The position numbers were made by a program, and so were the translations under genes. The notes under the pieces were generated by a model. That model was not told the DNA's origin. It made no database searches and saw nothing but the letters and a program-made list of their open reading frames with translations. Positions 34,272-45,889 of a DNA stretch of 64,000 nt are shown piece after piece (position 1 is the first letter of the stretch; each line of letters starts with the position of its first letter). The stretch comes from Paragorgia papillata (lineage: Eukaryota; Cnidaria; Anthozoa; Scleralcyonacea; Coralliidae), in contig JAWNZC010000367.1 in the NCBI GenBank assembly GCA_035771165.1, positions 62,001 through 126,000 on the forward strand, in the 5' to 3' direction.

Positions 34272-34758
34272 TTATTTACTGATATTGATATTTATATGTA
34301 CGTTACCGTGCACAGAAGCTGCCTGCAACATGCCGCTTAAATCTAGATTCAAATTCACGCTTTTTTCATACTCAACACAAGCATTTACTAGAGTTTCATC
34401 GTCAACATCATCAAATACTGCAGAAGCGTTAGTTGCACCAGAAAGGACACTTGACACAGCGACGTTAGCATTCACATCTTCTCTCTGATAAGTTCTCACA
34501 CCTTCAATTGATCGATGTCCGCTTCGTTTCATTACAGCCTTTTCTGGAACACCAGCATCGTACAAACGTGTCACGGCAGTTACTCGACCAGAATGATTGC
34601 TATAATTCCCGACTAAACCCATATCCTTACACGTTTCTTTAAATCGCTTGCTAATTGTATTCCAACCAATTGCTCTATTCTCAAACCAAATTATTGCGCC
34701 ATATTTCCAATTTCCTTTAGGTTTCAAGTAAATGGGACCATCACTCGCATGTTCTGGG
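34272..34758 (-). CDS. Crypton-type tyrosine recombinase gene, exon 2 (catalytic end)
   Basis: Joins exon 1 across a 73-bp intron (34759-34831; TTTTTTAG acceptor) as VSMCPEHASDGPIY. It carries the tyrosine-recombinase active-site series: NHSGR (His-x-x-Arg, near 34590), SGHRS (His), and the nucleophile Tyr in VRTYQRED. A 60-residue acidic, Ser/Ala-rich tail follows to the stop at 34272. The exon is intact. The enzyme would cut and rejoin DNA through a 3'-phosphotyrosine link. Confidence 0.8.
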
Positions 34759-34831
34759 CTAAAAAACGCAGAAAATATCAGTAAATAATTCGTTTGTAAA
34801 ATATGCAAAAATGATATTCAACAATACATAC

Positions 34832-35609
34832 CACATCGAAACGTAGAACTGATAAATGAAACTGAAAGACTCTTCGTGTAGAGGGTCTTCTATACATGCT
34901 CTACTCTCTTCACGTCCTGTTTGCGTCTCTTCAAGCCTCCTTGGTTTGTTTTGGAGATCTTTTCTACATACTTTACGATCATCGTTCCAGCAGGTTGTTC
35001 GACAAATTCGAATTGGTCATGCGTTAATTCTCGCTGCTCTTTACGACCTCGTAGCGCAAACAACTTCCCAGTCAAGTATAATAATGTATTGATAACACTA
35101 TCCGGGCAACTTGTGCCGAGAATGCCACTATTCCACATTTTTCTTTCATTATTAACGCACACTGCATCTGCTTTCTTTTTAACTGGGTTTTGAGAGGCCT
35201 GTAGTTCCTTTAGCCTGCCATCGAGAGCTTCTTGAAATGACTTTAACTCAGATGAACGGAACAAATTCAACTTTGGATGTTGCACCTGTATGCTTCGATT
35301 TAAACCACAAAACAAGCTATACAAAACTTCATGACGATACTCGCCTCCATCTCTCTTCCTTACTTCTAAGCTTAATCTGCTCAGCCAATAATTAATTTCC
35401 TTGATGCTTAGATCCTCAAAGTTTGGGACACGCTTGAATTGTTGATTCTCGCCAGTAAAATCAATGAACTCCTTATTTCTTGCTTCAGCCCATTTTCTAT
35501 AAACATTGCTGCTCCAAGATGTGTGCTTCGTCGTATTTGCGGGCGTTCTGTTGTCTCTAGCTTTCTCAACATCGCGTTCTGTAACAAATGAGAACCGCTT
35601 CTCCACCAT
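34832..35609 (-). CDS. Crypton-type tyrosine recombinase gene, exon 1 (one frameshift)
   Basis: Starts at a Met (MVEKRFSFVTERDVEKARDN), though the frame is open to 35684. It encodes the N-terminal core-binding-like helical part and the first catalytic segment, with the candidate first Arg in LTGKLFALRGRKEQREL. The frame breaks near 34900 (after RRKQDVK) and resumes as ACIEDPLHEESFSFIYQF; one inserted base would explain it. It ends at the GTATGT donor at 34831. DUF3504-type recombinases of this kind occur in Crypton transposons and in host genes derived from them (ZMYM2, QRICH1). No MYM zinc fingers are seen, which favours the transposon. Confidence 0.75.
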
Positions 35610-35772
35610 GCCCTTCGACTTCGCCAAAATCGAACAACAACGCTTTGTCAAATCTACCTCGCATTTATATACACCTACACACATGCATTCAAAATGTCTT
35701 TGTTCTCATATGACGTTTAAACAATAGAAACTAATTACGGTACCTCGGTGCATGATCATACTATTACAAACT

Positions 35773-35930
35773 AAGTGTAATAGCATGATCTATCGGGAAA
35801 TTAGTGATTAAATGTCCCCTCATGCTCGGGAGGTTTGTAGAATTCCCTCGGGCTGCACCCTCGGGAATTCCACAAACCTCCCTCGCCTTCGCGGCATTTA
35901 ATCACTAATTTCCCTCATGTCATGCTATTA
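35773..35930. mobile_element. GC-rich palindromic MITE beside the recombinase gene
   Basis: GGGAAATTAGTGATTAAATG (left) and CATTTAATCACTAATTTCCC (right), then GGAGGTTTGT/ACAAACCTCC and GAATTCCC/GGGAATTC. TAATAGCATGA and its inverse stand just outside. About 90 bp upstream of the recombinase frame. Confidence 0.8.
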
Positions 35931-36239
35931 CTTATAATAATGCTGACAAATAATAGTTTTCAAAATATTGACACGAATAGTCTGATTCGCGCCGAAGATT
36001 GGGGATTGGCTCGTAATTTTTTCCAGTTAAAATATGTATCTTTAGTCGGACATGCATTTAATTATTTCTATTTCGTCATTCATTTATTCAGAGCTTTATT
36101 GGTTATGGTGGCATTTGTGGGAAGAATGAGTCGAACTCAGCACAGAACGATACCGGATGGGAAGCAAAGACGTTTGGCGATAAAAGAATATAGATTCGTG
36201 ATGAATCTGTTATACTGTTGACAACAATCACGGTACTAT

Positions 36240-37735
36240 ATATACTATTTTCTTTGTGACACCCCTGCTCCCAATTATGTTGTTTTTGAATATGAATTTA
36301 GTATGTGGGAAATTTTATATGTATAGTAATGCTTCAATTCGATATGTACACAATTTACTCGCACGATAAATATTATGTTAACTATATATTAGAATAATCT
36401 TTCTGTGATAAAATGCTCAAAGCAAGAGTCTATTGTGACTGGGTGTGCATGTTGAGTGAGGAAGATGGGAGGGAGCGAGCGGGTTAGGTTAGGAGCGAGT
36501 GATGGATCGAGCGAGCGAACGAACGAGCGAGCGAAAGACTGGACTTAAATTGGAATGTTAAAGGTAAAATAGATCGCATGACGTATATTAAAATTGTATG
36601 TAAAATCTGATAAGTATTAATGCATAGCAAAGAGTATGTTGATTGAACTTTTCAGTTAACCATGCCGTGTAAATTATTCATCATATATAAGTTGTTTGAA
36701 GGTGATCTGCATGCATATAGGTTATGAGCATGCTAAATGACTGCTCGTGTTTTAAATATTACATAAAAATGGAGTTTACTGCACGCCTGTGTAATAATTA
36801 GTTGAACTCGGACAGTCGTTAAAGCTAACTATCGATATATCATCGATAACAAATGTGATACTTGTGAAAGACCTAGTTTGTTCCGAATTATAGTGAATTT
36901 GTACAAATGCATGGGTTTTCATTTCCGAAAGAAAGCTTCATTCTCAGGTATATGAATGTTCAGACCGGTGTCGTGATAAAAAACAGTAGGAGATTTTGTT
37001 CATGCATGTCCAAAAATCAATCAGAGTCAGTATATTATTAGTTTTACTGTGGGAACCGAACGGCAGCTCAGTTGAAATTTAAGCTTTTAAATATCCGCTC
37101 CGCATATTGCGGGAATCTGAAGTTTCATGTAAACACGATGCCATACGACTTCTTGTTTACGGACGGCAAAGAAATTCATCTTTAAGTACAAGCAAGCACT
37201 AATTACTATTAAAGTGTTTGTGTCGCCAAGGAGACATAATGGCACAGACTTAACAGTATTAAACCACAGTAGAACATGATTGCTCTTATTACTAGTATAC
37301 ATCGTTTGACAGTCAATAAACAGAAAATGTCTTCGGTGTTTTTAAAGAGTTGTGAAAACACGAAGAAAAGTTTGGGAGAAGGGAGGAGAGACTTGTGAAG
37401 TTTCCATGGACTTATAAAAGCAATGCTTTTAATTAGTTGATCGTTGTGCTCGTTTTTCAATTATTATATTCTATATCTGAACTCGTCAGTTCTCTTTAAA
37501 TTTGACTATACAGTACGTTTGCCAGAGCTACAAGGGAGGCGTTTTAGTGATGGTGGTATTTATTTTTAGTTTATTCATGCATAAATTATCTTTGATGTGC
37601 CGCGGTTAATATATAGGTTAGTTACCTTACATATTAAATGACCTACTATATCGTTTTAAAACTACGTCTACTCGACTAGAATACTATTTTTTTGTTAAAT
37701 AACGACAAATATCGTCTGTATCATGAATAAACTAA
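36240..37735. other. Intergenic AT-rich stretch
   Basis: No coding or RNA gene seen. It includes a degenerate GAGC/GAAC tetranucleotide run at about 36471-36535. Confidence 0.4.
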
Positions 37736-38239
37736 GCAGGTTAGTTACCTCGAAGTCGGTAACTAAGCTAAACTTAGGTACCTCCTTCTCGGTAACTAAC
37801 CTATACTTAGGGACCGGTCATTATTTATGGCCAGGGGTGGGACCGAAGAGAAAAGTTTTATCCTCACAAAAAAATGACTACCCAACTTATTTTCCATTAA
37901 AATTTTCCCTTACCCACCCAACAAATCACCAATTTTTTTTCTGACCCACCCCCACATATCAAACAAAAAAGGGTGTTTGATCAGCCACGAACAACACTTT
38001 ACTTTAAAAATAGTATAATGTCAACGTCTTTTGGGGGCAAAGGCCACACAGTACTGTTCCAGGATATGTCTATTAGACATTTATATTTGATGATTTCTAT
38101 TATAAAATTCCATTCTTATCTTTTAAAGCCATTTAGTGTTGTGATTCAATGCTGTTCAATCAAAAGTACCTCAATTAAGTTTAAACAAATGCCAATGCCC
38201 GCCATCATGTCCATAGTGGGTTTTAACTATTAATGGAAG

Positions 38240-38992
38240 GTGGTCAACTGCTGGTGCTTCACTCTCCACTTCACTGCTACTACCACTCTCAGTTCCAATT
38301 TCTTCAACAACCAGGTCTTCGTCACTCCCATCAGCACTTTCTTCTTCATCCACCATCTGTTCCATTGCTTCCTCTATGACATTCTGTTGGTTCTTTCTTA
38401 ACACATCTGCTGTAATAGAATTTATTTTGTCCTTTTTTCTTCCTTTCTTATTAAGCTTATGTTTTTCGAGGTATTTATTCAACCCCAAAACTTTCAGCTT
38501 CCCAAGCTCTCCTCTCATTACAAGTTCTATGAACCAATTGTATTCGTGGTAGGCCTTCTTGTTCCTCCTGGTCTGGTCTGCTCTTCTCTCGTTTTCTCTG
38601 ATCTTCTTGTCTTGTCTGTGTTAATAAATGGTGGTCCTTTATTGTAATAGGCAAAGAAAAGTTCCAGAGCTTCATCAAAAGGTAGAAAGCTGTTGACTGT
38701 TGTCATGTGCTTTACCATCCTTCGCAATATACTCACATAGAAGAGCATCCAGCACCGCCAGAAGACCCATTATTTTCTGCTTCTGCTCGTGTTGTGATGC
38801 ACTTGTTTGTTCCAATACTGTTTGAAGAACATGGCGATTATCATTAAAAGAGATACTCCTGCTTTCCTCACATGTTACACGAGCTTTCAACATCAACTCT
38901 GGTCGTGCTTGATTCTTCCGTCGATGCTCCGTCTCCAGTAGCCTTGGTCGTCCGTTCATGTTGATTTTTGGCGGCTTTCGGTTACTTTTCAT
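38240..38992 (-). pseudogene. Transposon gene A, SAP-domain-like protein, frameshifted
   Basis: The first frame runs from MKSNRKPPKINMNGRPRLLE with a basic N-terminus. The frame then shifts near 38695 to FLPFDEALELFFAYYNK and again near 38570 to AYHEYNWFIELVMRGELGKL. After that comes KVLGLNKYLEKHKLNKKGRK, a leucine-spaced helix-turn-helix ending Gly-Arg-Lys-Lys-Asp-Lys that resembles a SAP DNA-binding motif. A Glu/Asp/Ser-rich tail ends near 38240. A nuclear DNA-binding role is inference. At least two frame changes make this copy non-functional unless small introns explain them. Confidence 0.55.
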
Positions 38993-39199
38993 TCGACCTC
39001 CATTACAATATAATAGAAATTTTCACTGTTGAGCTCAATCTCAGACACTGTTTGATATCGAAGAACGCGAACAGATTACAGTATATAATAATTACCACAA
39101 AAAGCGCAAACGGAAAGGTCAAAGGTCTTACGTCATCAGTATTAAAATAATTATGGTTGCTAAGTTGCCAGGATTCCCGTATGGTCTTTTGTCATGATC

Positions 39200-40582
39200 A
39201 TGGCGGATAGTTCTACTTCTAGCTTCGAATCTTTTCTCTCTTCGATTAACTTCACCAGTGAGTATCTACAGCGTTTTAAGACACTGGTTTTGATGATGTG
39301 GAATTGCTGAAGTCCTTGAACACTGACGAGAAGCAACAGATGTTCGACCTCGTTGGTTTATCTGGAAAACCAGGCCATTTGATAAAATTCAAGAAGCTTT
39401 ATCATGTCTACAATTACCTCCAACTGCTCCAATTGCTGCATGTTCTTCTGTGCTTGAAAAGGTCAACGATAATTCGAGTATAAATAGCGCAACGACGACT
39501 AAGCAAGGTCAACAAGGGAAATTTCAAAGAAGTAAGTCTGTTAATATTTTGACTTTGAAGAATTATATTTTGATGTATTTTTACAAAATGTATATAATTA
39601 TGTGTATGTTTATAATTTCGTCATATTTAATACGTATAACTTTCCATGACCGGTCTTTTCCCCCTAAGATAAGAATTTCCAGTAGATTTTGTCTTGAAGT
39701 AATTGATTTTATAGTTTTGATTTCCATGGCATTGGCATGGGGTTATTACTTACCTCTTAAGAATTTGGAACAAACTGTGAAAGACAACACATTGACTATA
39801 ATAATATCATAATTATGCTCTGTTTTATTTATTTACAGCCATATCACTTGTTGGTGGAAAATTTCAAGTATTTGGTAAAGCAACCGTTGTGGAAAAGAAA
39901 CCATGGGAGAAGTTTCTCATCCCGAATGTAAAGTCAGATAGATTGATTTACTTCAATTCCATAACAATTAAGAGCAGTGTATCAATCCGCTTTTGTTGGG
40001 AAACAGTCCACCTTCCAGGCATATTTGGATGATCAATGAAGGTTTCGATATGGTGTTGTAACCAAGTACAAACAAGTGCAAAAGGTTCTCTCATCATATC
40101 AGGAAGGGATGATTCCTAAAGAGAACATAACATGGAAAAGATACCAAGATTTTCCTTCTGATGTTAATGTTGAAGATGTCTCCAAAAGTCAAAGAGCAGT
40201 AGAGCACTTCAATGGAACGATTAAATCTTTGAATGATATACATGTTCATCTTTCAGCAAGGAAAAAGGAATTATATGATGACAGCATGAATGAAAGGCCA
40301 TGGGCAAGTAATGAGCTTGAATTTATTAAAGAAACATTGTTACTAGTTGAGGAAATGATCAAGCAGACTGAGCATATGATGCATGATGTTCGTCATGTTA
40401 TGGATCAGTTGCAAAAGAGGTTTGATATGGGAGAGGTAAGAAAGTGTGCGAAGCGGAGGAAAGCTAGGAGAGAAAAAGAGAACAGGTCGAAAGTTAAGAA
40501 GAAGAAACAAATCGTCCAAGGGAACCATGCCAGATTGAGCAATCCATCTGATGATGAAATGCCAATTGACCTTGTAGAATAA
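39200..40582 (+). pseudogene. Transposon gene B, SAM-like plus coiled-coil protein, frameshifted
   Basis: Starts MADSSTSSFESFLSSINFTS. After a one-base slip near 39277 it reads TGFDDVELLKSLNTDEKQQM then VGLSGKPGHLIKFK, a SAM-like (sterile alpha motif) pattern. A GTAAGT donor (39532) and ACAG acceptor (39838) bound a plausible 307-bp intron. Exon 2 has VGGKFQVFGKATVVEKKPWE. The last frame (40076-40582) is a 168-residue alpha-helical, probably coiled-coil segment ending in a Lys/Arg-rich stretch and MPIDLVE. Function unknown; an oligomerising accessory protein is a guess. Confidence 0.5.
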
Positions 40583-40999
40583 ATATTTTTGACTTTGTAG
40601 GAACTTTAAAAATGTCCTTCTTGTGATACATGTAGTTGCATACTTGCATATGTTATACATATTAATACAACATTTTAATAGATACTTTTGAATTCTTGGT
40701 ATGGTGATTTTTTTTACCCACCCCTTTCACTCTTTAATTTTTTTCGTACCCAACCTTGGACATACCCAAATTTTTGCTTACCCAACCTTTTTCTCTTCGG
40801 TCCCACCCCAGCCATAAATAATGACCGGTCCCTTAGTAACGAAAGACTGACGTTTAGAGCAGAGTTCTCCGTCAGAGTAAAACATCAAGTGGCAATACAT
40901 AGGAACAAATATAGAAAACTAAAAAATGTTTAAACAGAAATGTATAAACATCCTTATTGGATGACACGTTGGATGCTAAACGCGTTTTCAATGTTGAAT

Positions 41000-43160
41000 G
41001 CCGTAACGTTAAAGTCTATTTTCTCCCATATATCATATGACATAATATGTGGCATGACATTCTATATAGGATGTATTTGTAGTGTGAACTCATTGCGATG
41101 AAATTATATTTCTTCTTTTCTTGCGTTTATAAGGGTAAAAATGTGAATGCGGACATGCATGATTGATACTCATTTTGTGGCCCGACTATTAATATAATAT
41201 TCTGAGACGGGTTTCTGTCTGAGGATACCTTTACACGAACCCGGGTCAACTTAACACCCATAGTTATTCTTTTTTCGTGTTTACATGAACCCGGGTAGGC
41301 TTTTTCTTTCCAACCCAGAACCCGGCTTGGGAATGTTTTTCTGTCCGATCAGAGTTCTGGTGTCAAGACATGCATGTGGTCGATAATTATTCACTCAACA
41401 ACATGGCGAACAACAACATGGCTAGTGATGTTGAAAAACGTCGTAAGCAAATTTCGTTTCACAATTCCAAAACTAGCACACTACTTAGTCTTTTATGTTC
41501 GAATATCTTGTTATCAGTATTTGTCCATCTGTCGTCAGCTGTTGTAAATAAGTTAAAATTCAGATGGGTTAATATGCAACCTGCGTTGCATGCTTACCTT
41601 CTCTAGGATACCAACTTTAAAGATTTTTTTGTTCTTGTTCGCCACTCTATAAAAAATGTTACAATCGATTCCTCATGCACTGTCTGCTTGCAAGGGCTTT
41701 CGTTTTTAATTGGCATCAGCACCAGAATAATACATGAGTTGTACAAAATATATACGTTAATCAAATCCAACGCATCATGCACTGCAGATTGCATGGAATT
41801 CCGAACAACGCAATTATAAAAGTTCATTGTAAAAAATCAAGAAAAACTATGTATTTATGTTAAATATATTGCGAGTTACTCTATATTAGATTAATGGAAG
41901 AAGAAGGATTTAAAACTTGGCTGTTTAGTTCTAGCAATGCCGGCGGATTGTCCTAACAACGTTGATACACTAGAAAAGTATATTCTGATCTAAATAATAG
42001 CAGCGTGAAACGCATTAATGTGAAACCTAAGCCTACGCTGAAATTCTTTTAATGCACACTCATAAAATTTTAACTCTCTTTTTAATTGTAAATAATCAAT
42101 TTTGTTTACCTTATTAAGTGTTTTCTCTTGCATGCTGTCATAAAACCGATGTTATATTAGTTGTTGGCATGGAGACCAGGAACTTTGGTTTAATTATCCA
42201 TAAATTTTGAAGGTCTTTGCTTAAACATTTAGCGATTTAAAAGTGCATGCACTTTTGGTATACGTTATTACTAGAATAGACATGTCTCGTGTACAGTTTG
42301 TTGATCAAGCTGTATGTATACTTAGGTGAAATACCGATTTTCCAATATCCGGTTTTCCAATATCCGTCTTTTTTTCGCGCACAGAGACTTTTTTCTTTTA
42401 CTTGTATATGTTCTAGATTGGAACTAATTAAAAATCTATTCACTTAAAGTTAAATGACAATTTTTAGCACTAAAAATTAGAGTTAATGGACGATACTGGC
42501 CGCACTAGTCCTAAGGGTATGAGCTACTCGTCATAAAAAAAAACCCAGTTCTTTGTCTACACGACAATATAGCCCTAAACGGGACAACTGTCTAAACAAA
42601 GAAAGACTCTATCACAGACTTTCATTATTGCTTGCCAAACCCGTAGGCTACTACGCCCAGTATCATTAATTATTGTTCAGATACTCTGTGACTGTTTGAT
42701 TCATTCACAAATAACAATGGTACTATAGTAAAATATATTGGCATAAACCCTAGTAAAATTCATATTTCAATATCATTCCTACTTGGATCGCAAGCAGTAA
42801 AGACTGAAATCCCACCCACCTCCCCAAAACATAGGCAATAGCCTTTTTCACCAATTGTTGGGCTACTTTTAATGATATTGTGTTATGTGATATTTTAATA
42901 TGGTTATTGTAATTACTATATATGGTCTCTTAGCTTAATAAATAGGATGTTATACCTATATATTGGACGATTTTAAAACTATTCTGCAACCTAAAGATAT
43001 GCATGCAATCACCGGCGACATGGAACATTTGCAATCGTTCACGACCGTGCTTACCAGAACTGCTGCTCCTTGACATTTATAGTTACGAACAATTAGAGAT
43101 GTGACGAAAGCAAAAACGTTAGACAAAATGTTGTATCAATATATACAAAATGTTAATGAA
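41000..43160. other. Intergenic stretch with parts of a local repeat family
   Basis: No gene seen. The segment near 41521-41620 matches 44461-44580 (TGCATGCTTACCT, TGGATACCAA-type). 41990-42070 and 42130-42160 carry the GCGTGAAACGC and AACCGATGTTATAT modules repeated at 45.9-47.9 kb. Confidence 0.45.
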
Positions 43161-43284
43161 TTAATTAAATTGAATTATGAAATAAAAACGAAGTGTCTGA
43201 GGCAATTGCTCTAGTATGAGGTCGCAATTTTACCATAGACCTCACGTTTTCTTTACGGAATTTGGCAATCGCTCTGATTTCTGC

Positions 43285-43540
43285 ATACGAGTATATGTCC
43301 TGAGCCAGATCAAGGGTCCAACTCGGAGTATATGTCCTGCAGGGCAGACTGGGATCCAACTCCATTGAGTATATGTTCTAGTCGCCTTTCAGGATCCAGC
43401 TCAAATCCGCGCGGTGAAAGTATATGTCTTGAGCAGATTAGGACCCAGCTAAAAATCAGCATTTGTCTTAATCGCCTTCCTCAAGATCCAGCTTTCAATT
43501 ACGAGTATCTGCCCTTGGAATCTCTCAGGACCCAGCTCAT
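43285..43540 (+). repeat. Degenerate minisatellite, ~40-48-bp unit
   Basis: About six units of the form GAGTATATGTCCTGAGC...GATCCAGCTC, starting near 43290, 43324, 43367, 43418, 43458 and 43503. Spacing is not a multiple of three, and no coding role is seen. Confidence 0.75.
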
Positions 43541-43879
43541 CGCAGATAAACAAAAATATATAGAGCAGTTGCCCCACACTTCCATAACCCCACAAAAACA
43601 TTGCCTTATTTACTGTGTCAGTATCAATCTTAACAGTATTTGGTAGTTGAGGACATTAATGTTAACTACTGAGATTATTTTCTATATAATATCTTAACTT
43701 AGTGTTTGTTGGCGCAAAAATATAGCTTTCCAAAACTTCAGCAAACAAAGTTTCTAAATGTGTAACATTCTGAAATTTATGTCATTATCAGAGCCGTATA
43801 TTTATCAGAATACTCGGGAAATGTTTCTGAGCCCCATATGTCGAATCTGCAACATTTCACTGAATGACCATTAGGCATT

Positions 43880-43990
43880 GTAACTATTGAGCTACTGAGG
43901 CTCGGATAAATACATTGGAGAGCTATATATTGCTATAAATGTATCCAACATAATAAAGGATGCAGCTCTCTATCTATAAGCCTCGGCAGT
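43880..43990. repeat. Small fold-back
   Basis: CTGAGGCTCGGATA...TTGGAGAGCT near 43894 is inverted as AGCTCTCTATC...AAGCCTCGGCAG near 43965; the centre has TACATT.GAGAG and ATGTATCC pairing. Confidence 0.6.
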
Positions 43991-44587
43991 TTAATGGTAA
44001 GCGTCTCCCACATGTACTATCTGTAAATTTTAGTATCTGTAAATTCTGTAACATCTGTAAAATATTTCTTTGTTATATTATATACATATATACATTATTA
44101 CATATAGTTGCAGCTGATCGTAATGATCCCTTTTAATATATACTACTGTATATAAGTTCCCTTCTTAGTTTGTTGATCTGAGCAGTACTATATACATTCG
44201 CCGCACTATCTATATACCTTTACCTATATACATGAGACAAATATATACACTTTTCTAACAATCATGTATTTAATCAGTTGATGCTGTTGAAAGTGGCTGG
44301 CTGCCTAACATTTCATCTCAAAATGCTTAATCTTTTCTATACACTTGCCAGTTGGTTCTGGACAATTGCAAATAAGGTTTACGGGGGATATACGATCATT
44401 TCTCAACTCCAAACTAACGATCGAGGCTCTGTTTTATACCCAAATTATGTTGCTATACCAGCCTTTGTTCAGCTTGTGAGCTGTTCGATTAAATTTTTAA
44501 ACTGGGATGAAGCTGCTTTACATGCTTACCTTTTTCGAATTTGGATACCAATGTTGGACAAATTTACAACACATAGCTTGTCAAATA

Positions 44588-45888
44588 TTAATAATAATAA
44601 TAATAATAATAATAAGGATTTAATGGCAGTATTTCCACCAGGTGGCTCTTCACCTGCCATAACTACCTAACAACAATATATGATAATAAATTACACAAAA
44701 CTACATTATATAAATATACATAAAATCACAATTACAGTAAGACATGCAGTAAGAAAAATTAAAACCCTATTTGCTAATGTTGAAAAGATATTATCCAAAA
44801 ATCTCAGTTAACATCCGACATCCTGTCTTTTAAGAAGGCTTTAGTCAGTTTGCAGAATTGATTAAAATTCTTGCATTCAGTTATATTCGTGGGGAGAGTA
44901 TTAAAAAGGGCAGCAGCTGAGTCCTGAAAAGTCCCCTTTTCTAAGGGAACAGTAAGTCTCGTATAAGCACTAGATCGAAGATTACAACAATTATTTACAA
45001 CTTGTAGTGATAGGTAGGACGGCCACAGATTATAATTCATGGCTTTAAAAACATGTTTAAGTAAGGAGAATTCTCTTCTTTCTTTGACAGGTAGCCAGCA
45101 TAACTTAATAATAACAGCAGTATCATCAACATATTTCCCTGTTACAAAACTCGCAGTAGCAAACTGTAACCTTTGCAGACGTTTTAACAGATATTGCGGA
45201 AGAGGATGAAAAACAACATCACAGTAATCTAACTTTGAAAGAAGTAGAGTCTCGACTAACTATTTCCTTAGCTTGAAATCCGCAAAGTTCTTCAATTTGC
45301 GTAGCGTACGTAATACGCCATAACATGACTTTAACAAGTGACTGATGTGTTCGTCCCACTTCAGATGATCGCTTAGGTGGACTCCCAGAAGCTTGTATAC
45401 ACTAACTCGCTCTAGGGGTATTTCAGAGATCGTCAGCGCAAGATCACGTGTATCAAGGGAATGCACACGTGCCATCTGGGATGTAGAAATCAACATAGCC
45501 TTGGTCTTCTTAGCGTTAAGTGCTAGGTTGGAATCTTTTGACCAAGTACCGAGGCTGGCGAGCGAGGAGTTCAGAGTGTTGGCTTGGGATACGATGGAGG
45601 ATACAGCACAGCTAGTATACATAGAGGTGTCATCAGCATATTGAAAACTCTGCACCTCTGGTGGTAGAATGTCTGGCAAGTCAGTAACGTACAAGTTGAA
45701 TAACATCGGGCCCAGGATGGACCCCTGGGGAATACCAAATTCGGCGAGGACTGGAGAGGATTTCCTATCATCAATCTGAACATAGTGGTGGCGATCAGAT
45801 AAGTAGTTGCTGAGCCAAGTAAGGAAGCATCTAGAGAAACCCAGACGGAACATCTTCCTTGTCACGGTCTTAAAGCACACAGTGTTAT
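44588..45888 (-). pseudogene. CR1/L2-type LINE, 5'-truncated
   Basis: Read on the minus strand, the frame runs from VCFKTVTRKMFRLGFS through FGIPQGSILGPMLFNLYVTD (RT motif B region), FQYADDTSMY (motif C, catalytic Asp pair intact) and the thumb (YKLLGVHLSDHLKWDEHIS) to the stop at 44804. A single in-frame TAG at 45260-45262 interrupts it. The 3' UTR ends in (ATT)n at about 44588-44614. Fewer lesions than the LINE at 27.98 kb, so probably younger. Confidence 0.85.
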
Positions 45889-45889
45889 T

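Larger units (their letters stand above)
37810..40832. mobile_element. 3,023-bp DNA transposon with ~45-bp TIRs and two divergent genes
   Basis: Starts GGGACCGGTCATTATTTATG and ends with its exact inverse; the TIR continues inward through GGGTGGGACCGAAGAGAAAA with one or two differences. TTA follows on both sides, suggesting a 3-bp target duplication. Subterminal TTACCCACCC/TACCCAACC motifs repeat near both ends. Inside are a minus-strand gene (38992 down to 38240) and a plus-strand gene (39200 up to 40582), back to back across about 200 bp. A TTA duplication and GGG ends would fit PIF/Harbinger, but neither protein looks like its DDE transposase or Myb-like partner. Confidence 0.85.

Noticed and set aside
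38171..38240. Extension of transposon gene A to the downstream LIVKTHYGHDGG stretch
   Set aside because: The likely stop of the repaired frame is near 38240, and further open sequence could be chance; the boundary is uncertain.
44278..44670. 130-codon plus-strand frame
   Set aside because: It continues through the LINE's (AAT)n tail, and its best-matching relative at 41.5 kb is a diverged DNA repeat, so it is not a conserved protein.
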